Assembly: GCA_963662375.2 (NCBI GenBank)
Contig: CAXXRP010000005.1
Location: 434,001-498,000 of the forward strand
Source: UBA11612 sp963662375
Lineage (GTDB): Bacteria > Pseudomonadota > Alphaproteobacteria > Rhodospirillales > Rhodospirillaceae
Direction of reading: 5' to 3'
DNA: 64,000 nucleotides
Positions 53,192 to 62,232 of this stretch are shown here, piece after piece. The notes beneath the pieces are model-generated. The model ran no database searches. It was not told the DNA's origin and was given only the letters and a program-made list of their open reading frames with translations. A program made the translations under genes and the position numbers. Each line of letters opens with the position of its first letter. The stretch's first letter is position 1.

Positions 53192-53617
53192 ATGCGCAGC
53201 GGTCCCAAGCTCTCCACCCGCGGACTGGCCCGTCTCATCGAGCAGGTCGGGAAAGCCGCCTACAATCTCGGCTACACGCCTGGGCTCAACCCGGCACAGT
53301 GGGCCGCCTTGCGTTATTTTGACGAAGCCACGTTGGAGAAGCGCACGGTTACCGGCTTTTCTCAGTTCCAGGGCACAACAAAAGGCACGGCTTCGCAAAC
53401 AGTGGCCGCGATAGTCCGTAAAGGATTTTTACGGCGCGTTGGCGATAAACAGGATAGGCGCGTTCATCGATTGGTGCTTACGGATGAAGGACAAGCGCTG
53501 CTCAAGAATGATCCTCTTCAGGAATTGAACCACGCTCTGGAAACCCTGAATCAAGAAGAACGCTGGGCCCTGGCTGTAAGCATGGAAAAAGTGCTGCGTC
53601 AGCTCATGCAGCTCTAA
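53192..53617 (+). CDS. MarR family transcriptional regulator
   Basis: A 141-residue winged-helix protein: LNPAQWAALRYFDEATLE, the recognition helix region GTTKGTASQTVAAIVRKGFL and the wing VGDKQDRRVHRLVLTDEG. It probably binds a palindrome near its own or a neighbouring promoter; the ligand is unknown. It is the first intact gene after the IS cluster. Confidence 0.9.
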   Translation: MRSGPKLSTRGLARLIEQVGKAAYNLGYTPGLNPAQWAALRYFDEATLEKRTVTGFSQFQGTTKGTASQTVAAIVRKGFLRRVGDKQDRRVHRLVLTDEGQALLKNDPLQELNHALETLNQEERWALAVSMEKVLRQLMQL

Positions 53618-53755
53618 GGCCCGCCGACTTCTATCTAGTCGGTGGACAACGCTACCTCCACCGCATTCAGAGGCTCGGCCTTCTCGAACGGTTTGTAGAT
53701 GACGACATTCGCGCCGATACCAAAAACCATCGGAAAGATTTGCGAACACGCTGCC

Positions 53756-54085
53756 ATGGAATCGAAGCAGGTAAAATTCAAGATCGGCCAAGTCGTTAGG
53801 CATCGCCTTTTTCCTTTCCGCGGCGTGATTTTCGATGTCGACCCGGAATTCGCCAATACAGAGGAATGGTGGCTCGCTATTCCGGAAGATGTGCGGCCGC
53901 AAAAGAAGCAACCCTTTTACCATTTGCTGGCGGAAAACGCGCAAACGCACTATGTAGCGTATGTTTCACAACAGAATTTACTGGGGGATGAATCTGGGGA
54001 ACCGGTGCACCATCCTGAAGTGTCGGCGTACTTCGGCCAGTTCAAGGGCGACCATTATGATATTCTCCGTTCTTACACCAATTGA
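53756..54085 (+). CDS. hspQ: Heat shock protein HspQ
   Basis: A 109-residue protein, KFKIGQVVRHRLFPFRGVIF, EEWWLAIPEDVRP and QPFYHLLAENAQTHYVAYVS, which is the HspQ/YccV hemimethylated-DNA-binding fold. HspQ acts as a specificity factor for the Lon protease. ATG 53756 is chosen because it gives the usual length; an in-frame ATG at 53699 adds 19 residues unlike the family. Confidence 0.93.
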   Translation: MESKQVKFKIGQVVRHRLFPFRGVIFDVDPEFANTEEWWLAIPEDVRPQKKQPFYHLLAENAQTHYVAYVSQQNLLGDESGEPVHHPEVSAYFGQFKGDHYDILRSYTN

Positions 54086-54247
54086 ACGCTATATCTATAC
54101 GGGGCAAAACTCCGCATTGGAGCTAAACTATTTGGAAATTTTGAGTTAACTGCGTACCTTGGACAGGCGTTCGCTCCCCAATGGGAGCGTAACGCCCCAC
54201 CTACCCGAGTGAAAGCCTACCATTTTTCAGTGATGTATGAGGATAGG

Positions 54248-54727
54248 ATGACAATCAAACACGGCGATAAACTACCCGAAGGCGCGTTTAAGATTATGAC
54301 TGGGAGCGGGCCTACCGACGTCTCCACGGACGAGTTATTTAAAGGCAAGAAAGTGGTCCTCTTCTCGGTGCCAGGGGCATTTACGCCCACATGCTCTAAC
54401 CAGCATCTGCCCAGCTACCTCCAGAACTACGATAAGATTAAATCGCAGGGCATAGACACCATCGCGTGCATGGCTGTTAACGATGTATTCGTGATGGATG
54501 CGTGGGGCAAAGACAAAGGCGTCGGCGACAAGATCACAATGCTTGCGGACGGCAACGGTGAGTATACGAAGAAGCTCGGCCTTGAGTTAGATGGCACAGG
54601 CTTCGGACTTGGCACGCGTGGTAAACGATTCTCAATGATTGTTAACGATGGAGTCATTGAAAAATTATCGGTAGACAACGGCAAATACGAACTCACGAGC
54701 GCCGAAGCAACCTGCGGACTGAGCTAG
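54248..54727 (+). CDS. Peroxiredoxin (Prx5 type)
   Basis: A 159-residue thiol peroxidase, TIKHGDKLPEGAF, with the peroxidatic Cys in VPGAFTPTCSNQHLPSY and the Prx5 pattern GKRFSMIVNDGVIEKL. A second Cys lies near the C-terminus (ATCGLS) and may resolve the sulfenic acid. It reduces peroxides using glutathione or thioredoxin systems. ATG 54248 fits the family; GTG 54209 would add 13 residues. Confidence 0.93.
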   Translation: MTIKHGDKLPEGAFKIMTGSGPTDVSTDELFKGKKVVLFSVPGAFTPTCSNQHLPSYLQNYDKIKSQGIDTIACMAVNDVFVMDAWGKDKGVGDKITMLADGNGEYTKKLGLELDGTGFGLGTRGKRFSMIVNDGVIEKLSVDNGKYELTSAEATCGLS

Positions 54728-55017
54728 AAGCTCATAAGGCATATCCACGGCGTACTTCGTTGATTCATGGCGCGTAGCGGCTGGAGGAACTGCGACGTGA
54801 CATTCGCTGTCGCAGGCTTTCGCGTCATTTGTGGAACACTATAAAATTCGGTGGTTCATCGGGGCTTTATTCTGTATACGGCTCGTGACCACATGCAATC
54901 CGTCGGTAAGAACGATTGATCTCTAATCGAACGTATCTATATCCCAGTGGTGCGCGGCTGGGGATATGTCAAGCTTTGAGGTCTGATATTTTAGGTTGCC
55001 GGTGGAACTAGGAAAAG

Positions 55018-56004
55018 ATGATGGCGGGGGAAACCATTCTCATCACTGGCGGCGCTGGTTATGTGGGGAGCCATGCGTGTAAGGCGCTTGCGGAAGCGGG
55101 TTACGAGCCCGTGGTTTATGACAATCTACACCGCGGACACCGCAAACTCGTCAAGTGGGGTCCCTTTGAAGAGGGAGATATAGGCGATAGTGATCGTTTG
55201 AGTGCGGTCATCGCCCACCACGAACCTGCAGCTGTCATGCATTTTGCAGCACTCGCGCTTGTGGGGGAGTCATCTGTAGATCCCCTCGCCTATTACCGCA
55301 CCAACGTCGCTTCCACGGCAACACTTGCAACCGCGGTATGCGCGGCCGGGATACTAAAGCTGATATTCTCAGGTAGCTGCGCAGTCTACGGAATTCCAGA
55401 CGTTACTCCAATTGCCGAAGACGCGCCGCTTGCTCCGGTTAATCCGTATGGTCGGTCGAAATTGATGGCTGAAAGTATACTGGCCGACGCCGGAGCCGCA
55501 CACGGACTATCCTTTGTTACCCTTCGCTATTTCAACGCCGCTGGTGCCGACCCGAACGGGGAGACGGGCGAGCAACACGATCCTGAGACCCATATTATTC
55601 CTAATGTCCTGCGGGTTGCCGCCGGAGAAAGCACTTCCCTGCTATTGAATGGTGACGACTACCCAACCGCTGATGGCACGTGTATTCGTGATTATGTCCA
55701 CGTTTCGGACATCGCGGATGCTCACCTCAAGGCGCTCCAGTACCTGGATGAAAATACAGGTACCCACGTGTTCAACCTGGGCACCGGCTCGGGGTTTTCC
55801 GTGCGTCAAGTCATCGAAACCGCGAAACAGGTCACGAAAAAGGACATACCTGTCCAAGTTGGACCGAGGCGCGAGGGTGACCCGGCCGTGCTTGTTGCTG
55901 ATGCGGGACGCATACATAGGGAGTGTGCATGGGCGCCGAAAAGATCGTCGCTTGAGACCCAAATCTCCGACGCCTGGGCATGGCACAAAAAAAACGGATT
56001 TTAG
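55018..56004 (+). CDS. galE: UDP-glucose 4-epimerase
   Basis: A 328-residue extended short-chain dehydrogenase that interconverts UDP-glucose and UDP-galactose. The NAD loop is TGGAGYVGSHACKAL, and the catalytic Ser and Tyr-x3-Lys are in SGSCAVYG and NPYGRSKLMAE. The substrate loop RYFNAAGAD and YPTADGTCIRDYVHV are conserved. It feeds surface-glycan synthesis. It stands alone. Confidence 0.93.
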   Translation: MMAGETILITGGAGYVGSHACKALAEAGYEPVVYDNLHRGHRKLVKWGPFEEGDIGDSDRLSAVIAHHEPAAVMHFAALALVGESSVDPLAYYRTNVASTATLATAVCAAGILKLIFSGSCAVYGIPDVTPIAEDAPLAPVNPYGRSKLMAESILADAGAAHGLSFVTLRYFNAAGADPNGETGEQHDPETHIIPNVLRVAAGESTSLLLNGDDYPTADGTCIRDYVHVSDIADAHLKALQYLDENTGTHVFNLGTGSGFSVRQVIETAKQVTKKDIPVQVGPRREGDPAVLVADAGRIHRECAWAPKRSSLETQISDAWAWHKKNGF

Positions 56005-56294
56005 AATTCCTGCTTTACCCAACGGGGCCCAGCACCGCGAGCGCGCAAAGCAATGATTGAGGCCAGCAGGTCAGGTGTTTACACTTGGTGGAACTCATGT
56101 TTTCACAACGGCCATGTTGACTCAGCCTCTCCTCGAAAGCGCCCGACTCGTCCCCCCGTGTAACCGCGCCTAGGCATATGCTTCATTCCCCGCTCAAGTC
56201 TGGGAGTTGTGGCCTGGTCACAGCTGTACTGTAGGTCTGCCTGCAGCCAAGTCCAAGGCTTAAGCTCCACAAAACAAATTTGAGAGGACTTTCC

Positions 56295-56564
56295 ATGACT
56301 TCTGCTCGTCCCGAGGTGCAGCCGCTGGATGTGAGTGGTGCGATTTATGCCATTGGCGGCCTTATTCTGGCCGGGGTTTACATGGTGCTTTGGTATGTGG
56401 CCCCCGGGCTGATGACCGCCCCCCTTTGGGCAGGAAGCTCGGTTCCCTGAAGCGTGCTTCTGGGCGCCTTGGCCCTCGCCGTGCCGATTCTCCTCGCGTG
56501 GCTGTGCATCCGCAACGACGTCGAGAGCCCCTCAGATGAAACATATGAAGTCGCCGACCACTAA
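56295..56564 (+). pseudogene. Small membrane protein of a symporter pair, with in-frame TGA
   Basis: ATG 56295 has a GAGAGG site. The 89-codon frame encodes two membrane helices (IYAIGGLILAGVYMVLWYVA and VLLGALALAVPILLAWLCI) separated by WAGSSVP and a TGA at 56448-56450, where related small symporter subunits have Trp. No indel is present. It precedes the broken symporter by 21 bases, the classic order for these two-gene transporters. Confidence 0.7.
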
Positions 56565-56585
56565 GGCCGGATAGGGGAGAAGATT

Positions 56586-58112
56586 ATGGAGTCCTCAGGA
56601 AATTCTGTGGCGATTGCCTTTTTTTTCGGGTCGTCGCTCTCACGCTAGTGATTACCTATTGGGCGGCGCGGCGTAGTCACACCACCAAGGAGCTATACGC
56701 GGCGGGCGGAAACATCACCGCCGGACAGAATGGCCTTGCCATCTCGGGGGACCTAGCATCAGCAGCGCTGTTCCTGGGCGGTATCGGCATGTTCTTCACC
56801 TCAGGCTACGACGCGACGCTGTATTTCTTCCCGGCCATGTTCGGCTTCATCATCATGCTGGGATTTGTGGCCGGCCCCATGCGCAGGCTGGGGCGTTTTA
56901 CATTCACGGACGCCGCGGCGGTGCGACTTTCGCCGGTCCCCATTCGTATCATTGCAGCCTTAAGCGCGCTGGCCGTGACATTGATGTATCTCATTGCCCA
57001 AATGATTGGTGCCGGCGGCCTTATCCAAATTCTTTTCGGAATACCCTATTATGCGTCGGTCCTTATAGTCGGCGGGCTGATGGTTATCTACGTCGCCTTT
57101 GGCGGCATGTTGGCGGCCACCTGGGTGCAGATCATCAAAGCGGGCATGTTGTTTTGCGCCCTTTTCGTAATGACGGTCATGGCCCTGGCCGAAACCGGGT
57201 TTAGTCTGGACAAACTCTATGCCCGAGCCGCGGCAGTGCACAAGCTGGGCGCTGATCTGTTTCAGCCGGGTGGGTTGGGCTTAACCCAAGGGCAAACATT
57301 CTCGCTCGCCCTTGCCATTGCTATTGGCATTCCCGGGATGCCCCACATTTTGGTGCGCTTCTTTACTGTGCCGAGCCCCGTCGTCGCGCGTAAATCGCTG
57401 GTGGTAGGCATGGGCATGATGTGCATGTTCTATTTCATGGTGTTCCTGGTTCTCGGCGCAGCCGGCGTCGCCTTTGTCACAGGAAATCCCGAATTTATGA
57501 TGCCTGACGGCTCGCCCCGCGGCGGTTCCAACATGATCGCTTTGCACCTCGCCGCCTATTTGGGCGGGAATGTCCTATTCGGCGCCGTTGCTGCTATCGC
57601 GTTCGCGACCATTTTGGCGGTTGTTGCTGGATTGACTGTCGCCGGCGGCCTCGGCCCTGTCTCACGATCTTTACGCCCACGCGTTTGCCCGCGGAAAGAT
57701 CAGCGAGCGCCAAGAAACGATTGTGTTCCGCGTATCTGCATTGGCTATCGGCGCCGTCAGCATCGGCCTCGGGATCGCCTTTGAAGGCCAAAGCATCATG
57801 TATCTCGTCGGCATGCTCTTTTCGATCGCGGCGAGCGCAACATTCCCAATATTGGTCATGTCCCTGTTCTGGAGCCGCCTCACCACGATCGGTGCCGTCG
57901 CTGGCGGGTATGTAGGCTTGAGCCTGTCGGTCGGCCTTCTAATCGTTGGGCCAAGCGTGTGGGTTCAAGTGCTGGGCAATCCGGAAGCGCTCTTACCTTT
58001 CGATCAACCGGCCATCATTTCCGCGCCATCGGCATTTGCGGTGAAGATTATCGTCTCGCTATTGACGCGGGAGAAGGGTTGGTCCGCGACGGCGCCGCAA
58101 CCGGCAGAGTAG
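56586..58112 (+). pseudogene. Sodium:solute symporter (ActP-like), two frameshifts
   Basis: The frame from ATG 56586 (MESSGNSVAIAFF) shifts by one base at the 8-T run 56619-56626 and resumes with LVITYWAARRSHTTKELYAA and GDLASAALFLGGIGMFF. It runs through the SSS core to TILAVVAGLTVAGG, where about two bases are lost near 57653. The third piece restarts with SHDLYAHAFARGKISERQET and ends at 58112. All three pieces align to one acetate/solute symporter of about 500 residues. It is inactive as written. Confidence 0.85.
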
Positions 58113-58163
58113 AAGAATATAAGTGGGGGCGGGCACGGTCTCCGCTCTGTCCCTTCGCGCTCC

Positions 58164-58754
58164 TCAAACGGAGATCTTGTCGGCATGCGCTCGCGCTGCT
58201 GCAAGTATGCGCTCCGTGACATGCGCGCAAAGCCCTACGATGTTGGTATATGATCCGTTGATGGCAGTCACAAATACGGCGGCACGGCCTTGAATGGCGT
58301 AGCCACCCGCTTTGCCGCGCCACTCGCCGCCAGCCAGATAAACGTCTATTTCTGATATTGTAAGGCGCTTAAATTTAACCATTGTCGTAATCTGCCGCCG
58401 CCACGACTTCCCGCTAGGCGCGACGATGGCTATGCCGCCGTGTACTTGGTGGCGCCGCCCGGACAATAATTCTAAACATTGGCGGGCCTCGCCCTCCGTC
58501 TCCGCCTTGGGTAGCAAACGGCGTCCACAAGAGACAACCGTATCTGCTCCCAGTATGACTGCGTCTGAATTGCCAACCGCGGCTGTTTCGGCCTTCCGGA
58601 TCGCCAGCCGCAACGCCGTATCGGCAGGCCGCTCGCCAAGCAAAGGCGACTCATCTATATCTACGGACATGACCAAATCCGGGGCCTGCCCGATCTGCTC
58701 AAGCAGTGCCAAGCGGCGCGGCGACCCTGAAGCTAGAATAAAGGGTACGGTCAA
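58164..58754 (-). CDS. maf: Maf-like nucleoside triphosphate pyrophosphatase
   Basis: A 196-residue protein with the Maf opening FILASGSPRRLALLEQIG, VDIDESPLLGERP and DAVILGADTVVSCGRRLLPK. Maf proteins hydrolyse non-standard or excess NTPs. The frame begins with TTG. It is the last intact gene of the conserved murA-to-maf string; the ribonuclease gene that usually follows is absent, and a broken symporter stands there instead. Confidence 0.93.
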   Translation of the reverse strand: MTVPFILASGSPRRLALLEQIGQAPDLVMSVDIDESPLLGERPADTALRLAIRKAETAAVGNSDAVILGADTVVSCGRRLLPKAETEGEARQCLELLSGRRHQVHGGIAIVAPSGKSWRRQITTMVKFKRLTISEIDVYLAGGEWRGKAGGYAIQGRAAVFVTAINGSYTNIVGLCAHVTERILAAARAHADKISV

Positions 58755-58808
58755 ATTAGGCCTCCACGCCCAAAGTCTTAGGTCGCCTAGCTCCGGGGGG
58801 AAGAGAGC

Positions 58809-59027
58809 TTACTTGAACCGGAACGTGCTACGCCCTTTGGTGAGTTCGTACGGCATCATTTCAACATTTACGCGGTCACCGGCCAACACTCGGATACTGT
58901 TTTTCCGCATTTTGCCGGAGGTATGCACCAGAACTTCGTGATCGTTATCCAATTTTACTCTAAACATGGCGTTGGGTAGCCGTTCGGTCACCGTGCCGGG
59001 AAAATAAATCAGATCTTCTTTGGCCAT
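58809..59027 (-). CDS. infA: Translation initiation factor IF-1
   Basis: A 72-residue S1-fold protein: MAKEDLIYFPGTVTERLPNA, then FRVKLDNDHEVLVHTSGKMR and a basic end. Length and order match IF-1. The start is clear. It lies between maf and a low-molecular-weight phosphatase gene. Confidence 0.98.
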   Translation of the reverse strand: MAKEDLIYFPGTVTERLPNAMFRVKLDNDHEVLVHTSGKMRKNSIRVLAGDRVNVEMMPYELTKGRSTFRFK

Positions 59028-59219
59028 TCAGCCTCATCACATCTACGGCAACATGACTCGGCCGCCCCACTGGTCATCGGTACCGCCGGATGACCGGCAA
59101 TGTGCGAATCCCGCTTCGCCGGGGGTCAAGCCGAATCAGAGAAGGGCGGACGACAGTCGCACTTTTTTGTTTCAACATAGGCGGCGGCTTGGCTGCGAAC
59201 GGCCCGGTGCCCAATAGAC

Positions 59220-59663
59220 TCAAAAATTTGGGTGCTCCGGAACCGGAAACAATTCCAATATTCTATGCTGCAACTGGCCCCGAGCTTGGCGGTACGCCCC
59301 GAGGCGGGCCTCACGCGCTCCTTCGACGAGGGTCGGGTCAAAGATGTCCCAAAATCGCTCCTCATAATGCATGTGCCGCGTTAGATCGCTGGCGCAATCC
59401 CGGGCTTCGGGTGAAAGCGAGATCACGAAATCAAAAGAGTCGTCCGAGAGATTTTCAAATGTCTTCGGTCTATGGCGCGACATATCGACACCAATCTCCT
59501 TCATGACCTCCACCATAAACGGGTTCAGCTTGCCTTGATAGGCCCCGGCTGAATCAACAAAAATCCGACTGCCGTGGAAACATTTCATGATCCCTTCAGC
59601 CATTGGCGACCGCACTTCGTTCATGGTGCAACAGAAAAGAACCGAAGATGGCAATATCTGCAT
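59220..59663 (-). CDS. Low-molecular-weight protein-tyrosine-phosphatase-like protein
   Basis: A 147-residue protein with the P-loop C-x5-R as LFCCTMNEVRSPMAEG. RHRPKTFENL and the acidic SFDFVISLSPEARD follow. It could be a tyrosine phosphatase or an arsenate reductase-like protein; context (between UPF0262 and infA) is the standard alphaproteobacterial one and does not decide. ATG 59663 is preferred to the TTG two codons upstream. Confidence 0.88.
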   Translation of the reverse strand: MQILPSSVLFCCTMNEVRSPMAEGIMKCFHGSRIFVDSAGAYQGKLNPFMVEVMKEIGVDMSRHRPKTFENLSDDSFDFVISLSPEARDCASDLTRHMHYEERFWDIFDPTLVEGAREARLGAYRQARGQLQHRILELFPVPEHPNF

Positions 59664-59675
59664 GACCAACTGCCC

Positions 59676-60062
59676 TTAGCCGCGCATATGTAGGACACAA
59701 AGAAGCGTGAAAAAGCGGCGTGACGTCGGTTGATCCAACTCCACCTCTACTTCCAGACGCTCTTTGAGCATTTGCGCACCCTCATTGTGCAGGCCGCGGC
59801 GGCCCATATCGATGGCTTCAATTTGTGATGGTGAGGACGTCTTAATCGCGTCGAAATAGCTTTCGCAGATAAGGAAATAGTCCTTAATTATGGAACGAAA
59901 TGGCTTCATCGGCATTGTGATCTTTCGCTGCAAGACATCATTTGTGTCGCGTAAGTCGAAAACCAAGCGATCCTCAGCCAACTTCAAATTAAGGTGATAC
60001 GAGCCTGCCGACACACCTTCGCCCTTAAGAACAAATTTATTTTCTTCCAGCAGGTCGAACAA
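59676..60062 (-). CDS. UPF0262 family protein, start codon unclear
   Basis: The frame shows the family core FDLLEENKFVLKGEGVSAGS, RLVFDLRDTND and PFRSIIKDYFLICESYFDAI. The first conventional start is TTG 60062, but the conserved N-terminus continues in frame upstream: SIVKIQLDDKSFLRRRPEVE. No ATG, GTG or TTG exists between there and the tandem TGA that ends hisD in the same frame. A non-standard start (for example ATC near 60139) or a small upstream lesion must be assumed. Function of the family is unknown. Confidence 0.82.
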   Translation of the reverse strand: MFDLLEENKFVLKGEGVSAGSYHLNLKLAEDRLVFDLRDTNDVLQRKITMPMKPFRSIIKDYFLICESYFDAIKTSSPSQIEAIDMGRRGLHNEGAQMLKERLEVEVELDQPTSRRFFTLLCVLHMRG

Positions 60063-60194
60063 CGCGACCTCGCGCTCATGTTCAACTTCCGGCCGCCGGC
60101 GAAGAAATGACTTGTCGTCAAGCTGGATTTTGACGATCGAGCGCGGGCGCTGATCTTGGCCCGGTGGCGTCGAATCGGCGCCCGGGCTATTTCA

Positions 60195-61496
60195 TCACCT
60201 GCGCCTGCTATCGAGCCTTAGGGAGACGGAGAGAGCATGAGCGTCAAGGGCTTCGGCCCGCCCCATCGCAAGTGCGACGGGGCCGATCGCAGCGAAGCTA
60301 TCGGGTCCACAGCCAATAAGCGATGTCCGTTTCAAGAAATCGAATACACTAAGCCCGGACGAAAATCGCGCAGCCCCGGATGTCGGAAGCACATGGCTGG
60401 GCCCAGCAATGTAATCGCCGATCGCCTCGGGCGAGTATCGTCCCAGGAAGATGGCGCCGGCGTGCCGGACGCGCTTTGCCAAGGGCTCAGGCTCAACAAC
60501 CGCCAATTCCAAGTGTTCAGGGGCGATTTCATTCACAAGCGCTATCGCATCAGCGATCTGATCGACCACCACAACAATGCCGTTGCGCGCCCAGCTCTTT
60601 GCCGCAATCTCAGCGCGCGGCAGCGTTTTTAGCTGCGTCTCAGCCGCCGCCATAGCCTGGTCCGCGAAAGCGCTATCGTCCGTGATAAGAATGGACTGTG
60701 ACGATACGTCATGCTCGGCCTGTGCCAATAAATCAGCGGCGATCCAGTCAGGGTCATTTGAGTTGTCAGCCACCACGGTCACCTCCGATGGGCCCGCGAT
60801 CATGTCAATTCCCACCGTGCCAAAAACTTGCTTCTTGGCGGCCGCAACATAGGCGTTTCCAGGACCGACGATCTTGTCGACGGGCCTGATTGTCTTTGTC
60901 CCGTATGCGAGCGCCGCGATCGCCTGAGCGCCCCCCATACGATAAATTTCGCTCACCCCGGCGATCGCACACGCCGCTAGCATCGAAGGGTTGATCTCGC
61001 CCCCCGGCGCGGGCATGGCGACCACCAACCGCTCGACCCCCGCCATTTTGGCCGGAATAGCATTCATCAACACAGACGAGAACAACGCGGCCGTGCCACT
61101 CGGCACATAGAGTCCGGCGGCAGAAACCGGTGTCCAGCGCCATCCCAAGCGAACGCCCTGTGCGTCGGCGTACTCTTCATCTCTTGGCAATTGCCGCCGG
61201 TGATAGTCGCGAATTCGCTCCGCAGCTACATGTAAGGCCTTCAGAACTTCATCGTCGCACTGTGCCGCCGCGCCCTCGATTTCTGCACTTGTGACGGCCA
61301 ACGCATCAGCGCTCAAAGATGCGCCGGCGAAACGCGCGGTGTACTCCAGTACCGCCACGTCGCCGCGTGCCCTTACGTCTGCCAAAATGCCGGTCACCAC
61401 ATCGTCGACGCTCAAATGCACCTCGCGGCTCTTTGAGATGCATGCCGAAAAAGCAGCGGCAAATCCGGAATCATTTACTGATAATTTTTGCGCCAT
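60195..61496 (-). CDS. hisD: Histidinol dehydrogenase
   Basis: A 433-residue zinc enzyme that oxidises histidinol to histidine. It shows YVPSGTAALFSSVLMNAIPA, KIVGPGNAYVAAAKKQVF, IDMIAGPSEVTVVAD, the zinc-site AQAEHD and NEIAPEHLEL. It starts 4 bases after hisG and ends with TGA TGA. Length is normal. Confidence 0.97.
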   Translation of the reverse strand: MAQKLSVNDSGFAAAFSACISKSREVHLSVDDVVTGILADVRARGDVAVLEYTARFAGASLSADALAVTSAEIEGAAAQCDDEVLKALHVAAERIRDYHRRQLPRDEEYADAQGVRLGWRWTPVSAAGLYVPSGTAALFSSVLMNAIPAKMAGVERLVVAMPAPGGEINPSMLAACAIAGVSEIYRMGGAQAIAALAYGTKTIRPVDKIVGPGNAYVAAAKKQVFGTVGIDMIAGPSEVTVVADNSNDPDWIAADLLAQAEHDVSSQSILITDDSAFADQAMAAAETQLKTLPRAEIAAKSWARNGIVVVVDQIADAIALVNEIAPEHLELAVVEPEPLAKRVRHAGAIFLGRYSPEAIGDYIAGPSHVLPTSGAARFSSGLSVFDFLKRTSLIGCGPDSFAAIGPVALAMGRAEALDAHALSVSLRLDSRRR

Positions 61497-61500
61497 ATCC

Positions 61501-62160
61501 TCACCGCCTTTCGGCAGCCGTTCGAAATTTTTCGATCCATGCCCCGACTTCCTGCGGCCGCACCTTCAACGCGGTGCGATTGACGATTAGGCGCGAGGTG
61601 ACCTGAGCAATAGTCTCTACTTCCACCAGTCCATTTGCTTTAAGCGTATTTCCTGTGGACACCAAATCGACGATCCGCGGACGCAGGCCGAGCGCCGGCG
61701 CGAGTTCCATCGCACCATTCAGTTTGACGCATTCTGCTTGGATGCCCCTGTCGGCAAACCATCGGTTCGTTGTATTCGGGTACTTCGTAGCGATACGAAC
61801 GTGGCTTAATCGGCCAAGATCCATCTCGCCGGCGAGATTTTGCGGCTGGGCAACGGATAGACGGCACTGCCCAATACCCAAATCCAAGGGCACGTAAATT
61901 CCCGAGTAGTCAAATTCGAGCAGCACGTCGTTGCCCACAATACCCAATTGAGCGCCACCGAAGGCGACAAATGTCGCAACATCGAAGGACCGCACGCGGA
62001 TCAGGCTGATATGAGGATGGTTGGTCGCAAACTGGAGCTTGCGCGAGTTTTCATCCACAAACGCGGGCTCCGGGTCGATGCCCGCCGCACGAATAATCGT
62101 CAGGGCCTCTCCCAGAATCCGGCCCTTAGGCACGGCTATAACGAGAGGATCTTGGCTCAT
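61501..62160 (-). CDS. hisG: ATP phosphoribosyltransferase (short form)
   Basis: A 219-residue catalytic subunit starting QDPLVIAVPKGRILGEAL, with the PRPP-site region around DLVSTGNTLKANGL. It catalyses the first step of histidine synthesis. It lacks the C-terminal regulatory domain, so a separate HisZ partner is expected elsewhere in the genome. It forms an operon with hisD. Confidence 0.95.
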   Translation of the reverse strand: MSQDPLVIAVPKGRILGEALTIIRAAGIDPEPAFVDENSRKLQFATNHPHISLIRVRSFDVATFVAFGGAQLGIVGNDVLLEFDYSGIYVPLDLGIGQCRLSVAQPQNLAGEMDLGRLSHVRIATKYPNTTNRWFADRGIQAECVKLNGAMELAPALGLRPRIVDLVSTGNTLKANGLVEVETIAQVTSRLIVNRTALKVRPQEVGAWIEKFRTAAERR

Positions 62161-62232
62161 GGGGCGCTCAATACTGGCGCCCGTACACGGAACGGCGCGC
62201 TCGGTCGCCTTTTACACTATTTTCGAGGGAAG

